Source: Sperchopsis tessellata
Lineage: Eukaryota > Arthropoda > Insecta > Coleoptera > Hydrophilidae
Assembly (NCBI GenBank): GCA_033557685.1
Contig: JAWQRN010000649.1
Location: 1 to 27,512, forward strand
DNA length: 27,512 nucleotides
Reading direction: 5' to 3'
Position numbers and translations under genes: made by a program. The notes under the pieces are model-generated. The model saw only the letters and a program-made list of their open reading frames with translations. It was not told the origin of the DNA and did not search any database. Positions 8,640 to 19,317 of the stretch are shown here, piece after piece (position 1 is the first letter of the stretch; each line of letters begins with the position of its first letter).

Positions 8640-9300
8640 AATTACTAGAACAAAAATATGAAAGTCGGAGAAGTTGCCAGAATTTATGAAACTAATACAT
8701 CGGGGATATTACACACCAAGGACGGTAAAATGATTACTGACGTCAAATAGAAAATTAACACATGGGAAACCTATATAGCAGGCAATTTTGAAGATAGCAG
8801 AACAAATCCCCCAGAACATCAGCGAGATATTAACGATATAGACAGAGTACCAATCACAATGGAAGAGGTTACAAAAATAATATCTCAACTTAATAACTAG
8901 CCCAGACGGAACGTACTGAATGCAGATGGCATTAGGGAACTGACACGAGTATTCAACAACATATATTGTACTGGAGTGATACCAAAAATGTGGTTGCAAC
9001 CGAACTAGAGGAATCCGACAATGCTGCGTCCTGTGGCTGTTACTTTTTAACGTATACTCGGAGCTAATTTTCCAAGAGGCCTTGGAGGATATCAACGGCG
9101 GAATAAAGTTTAATGGAGAATATATAAATAATATAAGATATGCGGACGATACAGTGGTGTTTGTGAGTCGCCTTGAGAGTTTCCAGGAGATAATGGAAAA
9201 ATAACCATACTTGTCAACTTAAGATTAGCAACCAAAAAATAGAAAGAGTACAGAACTATACTTATCTTGGAACAATGATTAATGGGACCATTCTAGAGAA
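8640..9300 (+). pseudogene. RTE-type LINE reverse transcriptase relic with internal deletion
   Basis: KVGEVARIYETNTSGILHTK and RDINDIDRVPITMEEVTKII are the region before the RT fingers. LTRVFNNIYCTGVIPKMWLQ (about 8940-9002) matches the first RT block and is followed at once by RGIRQCCVL, LLFNVYSELIFQEALEDING and the catalytic NIRYADDTVVFVSRLE. The frame is open from 9007 to 9201 with YADD at 9139-9150. In an intact enzyme more than a hundred residues lie between the GVIPKxW and RQGCVLSP blocks, so this segment has been deleted. The catalytic Asp pair is intact, but RQGCVLSP is damaged and the frame ends at a stop at 9202. Confidence 0.8.
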
Positions 9301-9835
9301 ATCAAATACAGAATAGACAGAGCCAGGACCGTATTTTTTAAAATGTCTAAATTATTCAAGTGCCACGACTTATCCTTAACAACTAAGATCAGACATGCTG
9401 AACTGTTGTTTTCCCAGTCTTGTTTACGGAGTCGATTCGTGGAATCGAAGCTACCAGTAGGAGGCTTGAGGCATCTAAAATGTGACTGTACCGGCAAATC
9501 CTGAAAATTTCATGGACAGACTACACCACCAACGAGAAAGTCCTAGAAAGAATAGGCAAAGGAAAATAACTAATCCTGCTAATAAAAAGCGCAAACTATA
9601 ATATTTAGGACACATAATGAGAAACAGCCAGCATTATGAGTTATTACAACTGATTTTGCAGGGCAAGGTAGAAGGCAGGAGGAGACCCAGTAGAAGAAGG
9701 ATATCGCGGTTGAAAAACCTGCGTACATGGTATAATACAATAACAGTGGTATCTTTCGTACTGCCGCTGACAAAGTACGCATAGCCATTATGATCGCTTA
9801 CATCCGTAGCAGGGTGCACCATGAGAAGAATAATA
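9210..9835 (+). pseudogene. RTE-type LINE C-terminal pol region relic
   Basis: The motifs run in the expected order: KIERVQNYTYLGTMINGT (about 9235-9290), EIKYRIDRARTVFFKMSKLF and then DLSLTTKIRH. Next come the block normally reading LYGVESWTL, here frameshifted near 9420, and ILKISWTDYTTNEKVLERIG. Last are YLGHIMRNSQHYELLQLILQ, GKVEGRRRPSRRRISRLKNL and RTWYNT. This part follows the RT in RTE-type pol proteins. Several frame changes interrupt it. The open frames on the opposite strand over 9279-9822 are shadows of this region. Confidence 0.75.
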
Positions 9836-10377
9836 AAATTAATTTACACCGAAAGGTCATATGAATGTATGAGACTTAACCAAACTGTTTTAAACTTATT
9901 TTAACAATTTAGACTTTTCTGTAGTTTTAATAATAACCGGTATCCTCAGGGAAATTTGAAATTTTGTATGTTTTTTAAGACGTTGTATATAATAACAATA
10001 AAAAAAACATAATTTTCTACCTCTACAAAATATCATCTGAATCTAGCTTTATATTGCAATAGCTTGAATACTAAGTTGGAAATGCTGCACTGGTATCTGT
10101 GATGAGATTGTGTACAACATATTACATATAAACATAAATGTTCGCGTGTGTTACGGTTTCGTGAAGGTGATGTATTGGACATTACACGGTTAAATTTGAA
10201 TGTGTTTTCAAATGATGTGAAAAGGAAAGAATAAAAATTAAAATTAAAAAGGTTGGTTAGAAGAGAACTAATTTTAAGACTAAATAAAATTGACGATATT
10301 TTCAGAGCAAAATGTGTCATAGGTAACATCTTTATAAAGTGTGGGATGGAAGAACTGTTGAAAGATCCAGAAAGTAA
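9836..10377. other. AT-rich spacer, nothing recognised
   Basis: No family motif was found on either strand. The minus-strand open frames over 10033-10607 are AT-rich, lack recognisable domains and overlap an equally open plus-strand stretch. Confidence 0.5.
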
Positions 10378-10611
10378 AGCAATATAACAGAAGCATTTAT
10401 AAATGCAAGGTATGTTATCGCTAACAAAACCCCAGTAGAACTTGCTATTAATGAATTCGAACTTAAAGTCAATGTATTTTTCCCAAAACATAACATTGCT
10501 ATGTTCAATTTCAGTTTAACTAAAAAACAAATCAATATATTCGACTCGAAATTATTAAAACAAGTACATTGTCCTACATCGTTCAAGTATATTAATTTTA
10601 TAGGCATGTAT
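10378..10611 (+). other. Unassigned open stretch, possibly a LINE ORF1 relic
   Basis: A 78-codon frame without a stop runs from 10378 to 10611. It reads EAFINARYVIANKTPVELA, then VFFPKHNIAMFNF and VHCPTSFKYINF. The phrase FFPKHNI followed by CPTSFK is reminiscent of the middle of I/Jockey-type LINE ORF1 proteins, which have a similar FIPKH...CPxKV arrangement. The similarity is weak, I see no zinc knuckles with confidence, and in DNA this AT-rich a run of this length can arise by chance. I do not assign a function. Confidence 0.25.
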
Positions 10612-12167
10612 TAAAAAGAAGGTATGTAAAAGTTATTCCAAATTTTATATACATACATAATATTTTGCCAATGTTGCTGTTTAAATTGCGCCGGTATTAT
10701 TTAGGGTATCTGCAAATTACACAGCCATTTAAAATATCATGTTCCCAATGTTCTTCTGTTAGATCTAACGCCTGTTATTATGGAAAATTTATTGTAAGAA
10801 CTCCCAAAATACTTACAACTAGGAGATATCAGAATATCTACCTGCAAGCATACGCTGCTTAATAATATATTTTTGTGTGTCAAAATTCGCAGACTTTTGT
10901 TATCTACCGAAACAATTTTTCAACGGCTAATAAATGAAACGATAAAACCATATAATTCAAAATCATTTTAAGAAACTTAATGCATTAATGCAACTTACAA
11001 ATAATGTAGACGAAGTCTCATTCCATATATATTAGTAACTTTAGCACTTTTTATAAAAGTCGATGTTTTACAATCCAACTTTGTATGTAGTGATATGAAA
11101 CAGCTGAATATTTTAGTGCTAGGTTCAGATAACAAAAAAAATATTTCATCTAAAGAAAGAAAAATAGAAATTCAAAATTTTTAATTTCAATAAAATATTT
11201 AATTAATCTCTCGACCAAGGATGAAATTGGGCTTAATTTATTATTACTATAAAATAACTGGCACCGAGTATGACTTTAAAAATGACTATTTTAAAGTTGT
11301 AGTGCTCAATGGCAACATTTTATGATGCTAGTGTTTTATAGCGCTTAGATGGTAAAAGCATCTCTGAGGAATCCAAATTCAAATGCTGCCCATACACGTT
11401 GTTTCCATAGCCAATGATGAAGAAACAAAAAATACAAGTAAAATCGATCGAATTGTTTGAATGCTATATGTATACTATGGAATTTGGACATGTAATGCGC
11501 AAATAATACTCAATTAACTTTGGCTTTAGGTTGCGCTATACAACCTCTATTCTCAATTATCAATTACTTATTCTAAATTGATAGCGCATAGAGGAACATA
11601 TGAAGTAATGAGGTGTTACCAGTGTAGTTCATCACGGCCAAAGATGGCCTACGGACTGGAGTAAGAGGTTTTGGTTCGTCGAAGGAAAATTTATGTTTAA
11701 AAACAATATGTTTGCGAGAAGGAACTTCATGTTCTGAATAAATAAAGCTAAATGTCTAATGATTATAGGTATATTTATAAGTTCTAATTCCTACGTCATA
11801 GTGCTAACAAAATGTTGCTGTGCATTTTCAACGTATTTTGTTTAAATTTCCTGTAACTGTTTACTTGTTATAGGTTTCTATGAATCAGGGGTTGTGTTAA
11901 CTTGTAATTGGGAAATTCGAATATTACTTTATTGTTACTTTAATTTATGTATATGATAAAAAATAATACATGGTAAAAATAGTTTTTATATCAAATATAA
12001 AATAATAGTCAGTTCCTTTCCAAGTGTGTGTGTGTGGCATGCGATTTTTTCTACTGGTTGTTAACATCTATATAAATAAGTACTTTATACTTTATTAATA
12101 AGGAAAAAAATATTTTACTTAAATTTGTTAAGATTTAAATTCACTTTACGAGTAACTAAATTTTTGC
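10612..12167. other. AT-rich spacer, possibly including a LINE 5' leader
   Basis: I recognise no coding segment. The last few hundred bases could be the 5' untranslated region of the I-type LINE that begins coding at 12168, but nothing in the sequence marks its start. A short GT run lies at 12024-12036. Confidence 0.45.
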
Positions 12168-12314
12168 ATGAGTTATTCTAATCCTGGGGGTGCAACTTCA
12201 CCTCTAGATTATGATGAAATCAATTACACAAATCCAATTGCTGAAGCATTAAGAACATTAAATGACCCTTCAATTGCAGATACTTCTACAAATAATTCAC
12301 TGGAACTTATATAA
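12168..12314 (+). pseudogene. Likely N-terminus of the LINE ORF1
   Basis: An ATG at 12168 opens a 48-codon frame starting MSYSNPGGATSPLDYDE and containing NPIAEALRTLNDPS, ended by TAA at 12312. The composition (Ser, Pro, Asn, acidic) suits the disordered N-terminus of a LINE Gag-like protein. It lies upstream of the recognisable ORF1 core and in the right orientation. There is no conserved domain, so the assignment rests on position and on protein-like composition in AT-rich surroundings. Confidence 0.4.
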
Positions 12315-12749
12315 AAATATAAAAACGCTTTCGATGATAAATCTAAACCAAAATATTAGCAATTATATTCCTTCCAGTGGCGTAATAACAATTAATTTTC
12401 ATCAATCAATAATTTATATATAAATAAATTTTCACTTTATTTTATAAATAGTAGGTTATACATATCCACTTTTAGTTTATACATATACTTATTTTGTTCA
12501 ATATGAATTTTTCAACTATTAATATGGCATATACTTAGACACAGAAACACTTAAGGTAGGTGCTATAAAAATATTCAGTCGTTTTTTACTTCAACAAATT
12601 CAACGCTTTTAAAAACATTTGATATGTCATTGTGCTTTCCCAAAAATCGGAGTTATTCGGTTGTTAGCTGTTCTCCCAATTGTCTTAAAGCAGTAAAAAT
12701 TTCATACAATATATAATGCTTCTTCTTCTAATTTAAATAGCGATTTAGT

Positions 12750-13626
12750 TAATACCCAACACTTCATCTCGTGTTTTATAGACATGGCGACTCGGGCCCT
12801 CTTTTTGTTTTCATTAAGTCACTCAGTAACACAAAAATATATCCTATGCTTATAGGCAAAGTATTATTACGAAATAAAATCATCAATAAAAGTAACATTA
12901 TTAATATAACTGCTGCCAGTTTTAATAGAGTCAAACTTGAAATTAACGATTTCGCAATAGTCAATAATTTGACCAAAAAGTCCATTATTTCTTATAAAAC
13001 TTGTAATGTTTTATTCCTATCTTCGCAACTACTAAACAAGGAGTTGTTCGTGGATTGGAATTTCCCCTTACTAAAGAATATATAGAATAATTAACTTTAT
13101 CGCCTATTAAAATTTTAGATTTTAAACGTTTTAATAGAAAAATAACAAATAATGGTAATATAGAAACAATACAATTAAAAATGTGTGTATTAGCTATATC
13201 AATTATGGGTACAATTAAGGATGTCTATCCTTATATTTCTAGAGTTATTTCTGTCAGAATTTTTTAGAATAAGCCATATTAACTCCCTATGCAGAAGTAA
13301 TAAAAAATGCCGGAACAGAACTACAGAGCACGAAACATCGGAATGCGACACAGATGTATCAAAATTTCAACGTATTAATTGTAAAGTTCTACACAAATCA
13401 TCAGATAGAAGTATATGAAGAAGAAAAAGAAAAGAAACGAGCGTACTTTGGAACATCTTTCGATCCTCACTCTCTCTTCGTAAATAACATCTCCTTTAGT
13501 AATGTTCTACAAAATAAAAGTTATGAGATCTTAAAACAGTTAATGAATTTGAATTTCTTTCTCTTCCTGTACCTTCGAATTCTAACAACATTAATTAACA
13601 ATAAAAAAGCGCATGTTGCCTTCTAG
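12750..13626 (+). pseudogene. LINE ORF1 (Gag-like RNA-binding protein) relic
   Basis: The protein coats LINE RNA. YRHGDSGPLFVFIKSL (from 12777) matches the YxxxDSGPFxVxVE start of the ORF1 core. YPMLIGKVLLRNKI, INITAASFNRVKLEINDFAI and a frameshifted GVVRG-type block follow, then a KILDFKRFNRKI-like segment near 13105-13145. Zinc knuckles appear at about 13250-13350 as FFRISHINSLCRSNKKC and RTTEHETSECD. The spacing fits two CCHC knuckles, but both leading Cys of the first and one Cys of the second are lost. The C-terminal part ends with an EFEFLSLPVPSNS phrase (about 13545-13585), like the EFPSLP tail of such proteins. At least three frameshifts are needed to connect the pieces. Confidence 0.7.
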
Positions 13627-13896
13627 AATAGATATTCGCAATCACTCTTATCCAAATGAAACATCTTATGACGGAAAACTTTACTCTATTCTAAGGCAAA
13701 AAGATATTATTATATTATACAGAAAACATGCCTAAAAATGACAATTTTGTATTCACAAAAGATGATTTTAAATCCTTGATATATTTTAATTTGCCCAAAA
13801 TTATTATAATATAGACCAGTTAAACGATAGTTCATATTCTCTAATTAGTAACTTTTTATCGTCTCAATCTATCACATGAATTAACAAACAAGAAAC

Positions 13897-14480
13897 ATGG
13901 TTTTATGTATAACGCAATTTAATTGTCAGTCCTTTTCAGCAAAAGTTGAAAGCATAGCAAATTCAATTAAATACTATCAAGCTGATATACTTCTCTTATT
14001 TGAAACATGGTTTAATTCTTCAACACAAATTAGCTTTTCAAACTATCATATAATTCGATGCGATAGAGCCGATGGTAAAGGTGGATCTGCAATTATTATT
14101 CAGAAATATATTAAATTTTCTAATATTCAGTTTCATACTCCCACAGTTATTTTTCAGCTCTGTGGAGCTAATGTATTTTTATAAAACATTGTCCTTTCTC
14201 TGGTTTCGTTATAAATTTCACCTATTTTTTCATTACCTAAAACAATTGGAATACCATTATATCAAAGTTTTCACGACACTTCCTTATTGGAGCAGATGTT
14301 AACGGCCACCATACTCTATGGGGAAATAAATATAATGATCAATACCGTATTCATATTTACAATCTGATACAAAATTTTGAGCTTAACTTATTGAGTAATG
14401 GTTCCGAAACTATGGTTCCAAAACCTCAAGAAATTGCTATAGATGATACCTTGTGCTCGAATATTGCACTGCCCTATCAT
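13897..14480 (+). pseudogene. I-type LINE endonuclease relic
   Basis: This is an apurinic-type endonuclease domain. The open frame at 13897-14184 starts MVLCITQFNCQSFSAKVESI, where QWNCQS is the usual first motif. It continues with YYQADILLLFETWFNSS, which keeps the catalytic Glu of the ETW motif, then NYHIIRCDRADGKGGSAIII. After a frameshift, FLIGADVNGHHTLWGNKYND (about 14281-14340) gives the GDxNxHHxxWG signature, with the Asp and Asn retained. A last block, IDDTLCSNIALPYHY, lies at about 14440-14488. The domain is nearly complete in extent but is broken after the first 95 codons. Confidence 0.8.
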
Positions 14481-14569
14481 TATCGATAACAATTTAAAGC
14501 CCCAAAGGCAACATTTATTTTAAAATAGTAGATACAATACAAGTTGGTAAAGGTATTACGACATACTAT

Positions 14570-15130
14570 ATGGTAGATTTTAGAGAGGGCAGAAGTGCCA
14601 TCGATTGTCCGACCTTTGTCATATTGGATTTTCCAAACATAAAACATGATAATATACTACCCTGCTTTCAATATGATTTTGACACAATGTTTTTTAGGGT
14701 CGATATCAAAATGCCAAACTTTTACCTGATTTACTCTATTTTTGTGAGTAAGCACTTGAAAATTTATACTGTAGGCTTTTTTTCAAAAAGCAACGGTTAA
14801 GATGGGGCCTCTGTTTTTTTGTCCTAAATATCATTTCGAAACCAAATATAAGTTACCAAGGGAGTCCTCCACATTTACAGCAGAATTGGTGGGACTTCAG
14901 TGTTCCCTGTTTGTTGAAGGATCAATTGGAGATAGAAATATTTTGATAGTTTTAAACTGTCAATCAGTTTTAAGCTTAAGATAGCTTAAAGCTGATATAA
15001 TAATAAGTGCCACATAGTCTACCACATTAAGAACAAAAGTGGGCAACTTAAAGATATTGGTTGCAATGTAACATTCTTACGGACTAGTGGACACATTGAT
15101 ATTACAGGAAATATTAAGGCAGATAGCTAA
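14570..15130 (+). pseudogene. I-type LINE linker and RNase H relic
   Basis: The frame at 14570-14800 holds the linker and then LKIYTVGFFSKSNG, where RNase H normally has IYTDGS. The catalytic Asp codon is now GTA (Val) at 14771-14773. After a stop and a frameshift in a T-run near 14810, FETKYKLPRESSTFTAELVG (about 14835-14895) keeps the catalytic Glu in TAEL. NILIVLNCQSVLSL follows, matching the usual FSDSxSAL with its Asp lost. VTFLRTSGHIDITGNIKADS at about 15069-15128 matches the WVPSHVGIxGNExAD block and keeps the last Asp. With two active-site Asp gone and a frameshift, the domain cannot be active. Confidence 0.75.
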
Positions 15131-15229
15131 AGCTGTAATTTTACTCCCCGGTATTTCAATATCAGACTTTCACAACAGAAATACCATTAGCTCATTAAAT
15201 ATAAAAGCATATATAACTTTTCAAAGCTG

Positions 15230-15445
15230 TATCTGAAGTTAAAGGATTCTATTATTATAAAATTCAGCGCAATATTCCTAAACGCAGGTTTGAAAGATTC
15301 CACCTATCGAGAGAAGAAATTGTCTTTCTAAATAGATTGAGATCAGGACATGCCAATGTGCCTGTCTACCTTTACAAAAGAGGCAAACTTCCAAGTCATC
15401 CACAGCTGCAATACAGAATCTAATTATTTATTGTCCAAAATACTT
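15230..15445 (+). pseudogene. I-type LINE C-terminal segment relic
   Basis: RFERFHLSREEIVFLNRLRS followed by GHANVPVYLYKRGKLPSHPQ (about 15288-15410) matches the segment after RNase H in I- and Jockey-type pol proteins, normally LSRxxxxxINRLRSGHxxL, followed by a Cys-rich end. The Cys residues are absent here and the frame stops near 15421. It marks the 3' end of recognisable LINE coding sequence. Confidence 0.7.
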
Positions 15446-15560
15446 TCTTTCTCGTCTGTTAAGTAACTTTGCAGAACATAATGTAATTTATAGTTTGTTA
15501 ATAAACGAAGATATTGTTGGAAAAATTCTATTTTGTGTTAAAACCACAAATCTAAAATTA

Positions 15561-17308
15561 TAAAAATAACGTTAACAAGTTTTTTTATATATCATTTTAT
15601 TCTTTAAATTTCCTGTAGTCAAACGTAGCGTACATGTGAGTACACAACGATATTGCTTTTATAGAGATGGAGTTATATTTTAATCGTATATATTAGTAAC
15701 GACTCTTACGGTCACGTCTTTTGTTTATTCTGCACCTATGTGGGCTATCCTTTTATCCGTGGTTTCTTCTTGTGCTGTCTAACTTTAAAAAATCGCTGCA
15801 ATGGACCCCTCGGCGTCAAATTTGTATTCCCGTATATAATTCTTCCATAGCCATAGCGCCCAGAAAGCCTCATAGCGTAATGTGTTGCCTTAACAATCCT
15901 ATAAAAAATATTAAAATAACGATATCAAACAAACAGCGTTGTTAAATATTATCGTAGCACTGGAATTCGAACAGTTTTTTTGTTTTACACATTCTAATGA
16001 GTGGTTTACATTAATAAGTTAATCGATATTAATAACATTTAATTTCACTTGTAATGTTTATATTTGGGAGTTTATTGTTCATGTTTTTTTTAAGGTCGAA
16101 TAATTTCGAATGTTATTATAAATTACTTTACCTCAAATGTTCGATTTAAAGATACATTTTCTATATTGTTAGTATTTGCTGCATGGCAACGACATTTGAT
16201 TGTACATTTTTTCTGTTCTAGTTTGTGGATAGTTATTTTATTTATTTCAACCGGATTTTGTTTATAGTTTGTAAGGTGGAAGGAACTAAAAATTTAAAGG
16301 CTGTATCTTGCATGGAACTTTTTCATTTTGGATTAAGCTTTCATGACTAGTTTAATGGCGGATCAGTTATTATTTATCGGCATTAGTGTCTAAAAACATT
16401 TGATTTTAGTTATTAAGGATTAGGTACTTAGATTGACGTAATACGGCTTTGTACGAATCATTGTTTAGAGTTGTTATCTGAATTATTCTTACTATTTATA
16501 TTACTATCATTTCTGTACACCATTTTTATTATTTTTTTTTTGTAAAATATGTGATTAGAAAATTATTTAGTTTAGTGCTTAAGTAACAATTTTAATTTTG
16601 ATGTGATTAACTAAAAATTTAAATATTACATATTCACATTTATCTGCGTCGCTCAGGACTAAATCGCATCAGTTACTTTATAATATTACCTATGCCTTTT
16701 ATTAATACTTTTTCTTTTATTATTTCTTGAAAGATTTATATGGTTATTTAGTGTTGGATATTTTCCTATTTACCTATTAAATTGTATAACTTATGAAATT
16801 CTTTACTGTATTTATGATCTGTTGTATTTTTGTAGTGCATATTTAAGTGTATAATACTTGTTCTATCGAATATTTTTATAAACGACTAAGTGTCTATTTT
16901 AGTTTTGAGCTTTTCCCGGTTTTAAAGTTAAGAATCCCGGATGTTCGTTTGTACTGCGAAATTGTGTACGTGTCATTCTTAAGGTGTAGATCATTTTCAT
17001 TTAGTTTATCACTTTATCATTTACTTCCTGGTAAACATGTTTGAGTTTTAATTTGGAATTTTCTACATAATCAGTATAAAATAATTTCATAATAAATATT
17101 TCGTTACGGTTTCTAGAGTGTAGTAATATGTATTGAATTATTATATCCTAAAATTTCAAAGTTTGTTATTTTCGTTATTTGGGTATTTTTCTTTTAAAAT
17201 TTGTAAACGTTATATTATGGCAGAAGGAAAAAGTTCTGCAATGCTATATGACTCATGGTGTGTTGAAATGTATATTTATTTATGTAAATTTAGTATTTCT
17301 ATAACTGT
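15561..17308. other. T-rich spacer, nothing firmly recognised
   Basis: At about 15708-15760 one frame reads VTSFVYSAPMWAILL, which vaguely resembles the YAxPxW block of LINE thumbs, but nothing around it supports this. The 65-codon frame at 16847-17044 has no domain. The rest is strongly T-rich on the plus strand with no structure I can name. Confidence 0.45.
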
Positions 17309-17640
17309 TTAATTATTGCAGTCAGTTTCATTGTCTATGATTAATTTTTCGTGCACTCCGAAGGATGTGAAATAATTAACTAATGTATTACTTATGCGGA
17401 ATATAGTTTTTCCAATTATGGTAATAGCTTGGGCAAATTTACTGAAGGAACCTACTAAGGTTACATGATTTTTATTGGTGTATGTAAATATATCAATGTA
17501 CAGTTGTGAAAGGGGTTTGTTGCTGCTTCTGTTAACATTTATGGTGTATAAGGTTTCCTTTGTACATATTGTGTTCGTTGGCATTTGTCACATGAATTTC
17601 AAAACTTGGCTAATTTCCTAGTTTATATTGCTGGTGATTA
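17309..17640 (-). pseudogene. Ty3/gypsy integrase relic
   Basis: On the minus strand a 91-codon frame (17309-17584) contains NKPLSQLYIDIFTYTNKNHV, TLVGSFSKFAQAI, FRISNTLVNYFTSFGVHEKL and IIDNETDCNN. This is the core of a retroelement integrase. The Asp in YIDIF and the Asp in IIDNET correspond to the first two residues of the DDE triad, and NGTEF has become NETDC. Just upstream, in another frame, NSCDKCQRTQYVQRKP gives the second half of the HHCC zinc-binding domain. The histidine half and the third catalytic residue are missing. The recognisable sequence ends at 17309 and begins about 95 bases from the left end of the mariner-type element. Confidence 0.8.
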
Positions 17641-17989
17641 TTGACTAAAATAATTTATTTATCTTGGTACGTTACTATGTTAATTTTTTCATAGTTCGTA
17701 TTAATTTTGATCAATTTTGAAAATAATTCTAGTTATATAGGAATTTGTTGCTTCCTGAGTCCCCCCTAAATGCATTATTTTGAAATTTGATGAAAATAAA
17801 TCTAGAGCAAAGAGTAGAAGTTACTTTATTAAATACAGAACTCAAAGGATAATGATGAAATTGCAGTGAACACCGATGTCAATGGTTTGGACTTGCATCA
17901 GTTGACTGCTGCTAATAAGATTAAAATTTCCATGTTAGTTTCCAACGTCGGAAACGTGATATAAGAATGGTTTCTTTAAATGGAAGACT

Positions 17990-18344
17990 CTGTATATTTA
18001 AACATTTTATTTTAAATATTTTTTTCTGATTTCAAACATATAAGGGTTGATAGATAGGTCTAGTTGTAATAGTTTTTGACATATTGGACCTTGAAAATGC
18101 TTTAAATATGTTTTGGCTGCTGATTTATGGCAACATTGTTTGACATTTGATAGTATTATTATCAAAATGGGTTACATAGGAGCCGAAAAGTTTGTTAAAT
18201 ATTTTTCCTTTATTTAAAAAGCAATAAAATAAAAAAAAAGAACTGCAAGAAGAGAGTACATAGTATTATAGCCAAACCGTCCAGCTTCCAATGAAAACAC
18301 ATTTTTGAATACTTATAGAAATTTGAGATAACCTAACAGTCTTA
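17990..18344 (+). repeat. Long terminal inverted repeat, left arm
   Basis: The arm is the inverse of 19318-19725. Shared blocks include CTGTATATTTA (17990-18000), CATATAAGGGTTGAT, GACATATT with CTTGAAAAT, CAACATTGTTT, AGCCGAAA and CTGCAAGAAGAGAG (18243-18256). The inner 102 bases (18243-18344) match the other arm at about 88 positions by hand count. The right arm has two insertions of about 20 and 35 bases relative to this one. Confidence 0.85.
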
Positions 18345-18394
18345 ACAAAAATATACTTAGCACTATATTTTGCAACTGCATGAGATTTTATAAA

Positions 18395-19240
18395 CTATAA
18401 AAATTGTTCAAAATGGCCACCATTATTTAAAACACAAAGTTCATATTTTCTTCTTAAATTTTGTAGGCAGTTTGAAACAGTGCTATTGTTGTCCCAGTTT
18501 AATTCATAAATTTCTCCCCTAATCATATTTTTAATAGTTTCAACACTGCTTGAAATTATTCTTAACTTTGTCCTTTAAAATTCGCCGCAGAAATGCATCC
18601 AAATGTTTACTATCTAGGCTGTTTGGTGGCCATGAAATAGGTCCGCCATTATCAATCCAAAGCAATCAACCTAAATGCTCCCAAACCTCCAAAACATTAT
18701 GTAGGGGCACTCGGTCATGTTACCAAATTATGCGATGAAGCTCCCAAAAGCTGTCCTACCTCTATACTCCAGTTGTAATAAAAAATATAGACCCTACAAT
18801 TTTATTTAAGAAAATACCACACCAAATTTTATAGATTTTCTATCGGACCTTTTAATTGAACAACTATTCCTTTTCGATTATTTTGTTCTCCCACGAACAT
18901 CTATTTTATTCTATTAAAAATCCCTGTTGTTTAAAACGACGATTCATCTGTCCATAGGATGTCTTTGAACAAGTAAGGGTTTTCGTCCAGTCTTGGTCTA
19001 CTGGAAAAATTCCAATCCTTTCCTTTTTATATTAATATTTTTTTAACGTTCATTGAATTCTTGAATAACTTTTTTCACGTGATATAGCACGTAAACTAGT
19101 ATCAGTATTTTCTAAAACCAATTGTTTACTTGGTAAAACATCTCAAAACGACTATCCGCATACGGTTATCAGAATACAGATTTTACTCAGAGAGGCTTTA
19201 TTTTAAAATAAACTAGGGATGCGGAAAAACTTTAAAACTA
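18395..19240 (-). pseudogene. Tc1/mariner-type DDE transposase relic
   Basis: The transposase would cut and join its own element ends. In minus-strand order: VLENTDTSLRAISREKS (about 19130-19080) resembles the ExPxxSxRxIAREL part of the helix-turn-helix region. NPYLFKDILWTDESSF (about 18985-18938) matches the catalytic ILFSDESxF block with its Asp, and IFNRIK follows in frame. A VWCGI-type block is near 18800. The catalytic QDGAPxH block is decayed. IDNGGPISWPPNSLDSKHLD (about 18655-18590) matches the IGRGGPxxWPPRSPDLTPLDF block and keeps the third acidic position. LKDKVK and finally NGGHFEQFL (about 18418-18395) match the C-terminus. Every block is in a different frame with many stops. I assign it to the superfamily but not to a named family. 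Confidence 0.75.
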
Positions 19241-19317
19241 TTTTTAGTTTTATTATTTAATGAGTAAATTATATCATAGTTACCTTCAAAATGATCTAGT
19301 GTTACGTCATTTTCTTT

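Larger units (their letters stand above)
7535..9835 (+). mobile_element. Decayed RTE-type LINE, about 2.3 kb
   Basis: This is a non-LTR retrotransposon relic that can be followed from the start of its endonuclease to the end of its pol reading frame. The order is endonuclease (7540-8190), linker (8440-8740), reverse transcriptase with an internal deletion (8770-9205) and C-terminal region (9210-9835). Many stops and frameshifts break it and no single frame exceeds about 90 codons. Its proteins resemble those often annotated in insects as craniofacial development protein 2-like, which are RTE-type pol fragments. The 3' end near 9825 has AATAAAATTAATT. I could not define target duplications. 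There is no sign of a functional copy. Confidence 0.8.
12168..15560 (+). mobile_element. I-clade LINE relic: ORF1, endonuclease and RNase H, RT deleted
   Basis: The pieces occur in the order expected for an I-type non-LTR retrotransposon: ORF1 N-terminus (12168-12314), ORF1 core and zinc knuckles (12750-13620), endonuclease (13897-14480), RNase H (14750-15130) and a C-terminal segment (15280-15440). RNase H downstream of the endonuclease and a Gag-like ORF1 together point to the I group rather than RTE or CR1. The reverse transcriptase, which should lie between endonuclease and RNase H, is missing, and the gap between them is only about 270 bases. Target duplications and the exact 3' end were not resolved; recognisable sequence ends near 15440. 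Confidence 0.75.

Noticed and set aside
8709..9095. 128-codon minus-strand open frame
   Set aside because: It lies antisense to the RTE-type reverse transcriptase relic, whose motifs are clear on the plus strand; it shows no domain of its own.
9579..9822. Two overlapping minus-strand open frames of 60-70 codons
   Set aside because: They are shadows of the LINE C-terminal region on the plus strand.
10033..10607. 152- and 91-codon minus-strand frames that could be a small gene
   Set aside because: They are Phe, Ile and Ser rich as expected from AT-rich DNA, overlap each other and a plus-strand open stretch, and show no domain or conserved spacing.
12024..12036. GT dinucleotide run
   Set aside because: About six units only; an ordinary short microsatellite with no other signal.
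15708..15945. Possible LINE thumb (VYSAPMWAILL) in the 74-codon frame region
   Set aside because: Only one short phrase fits; neighbouring blocks expected for a LINE are missing.
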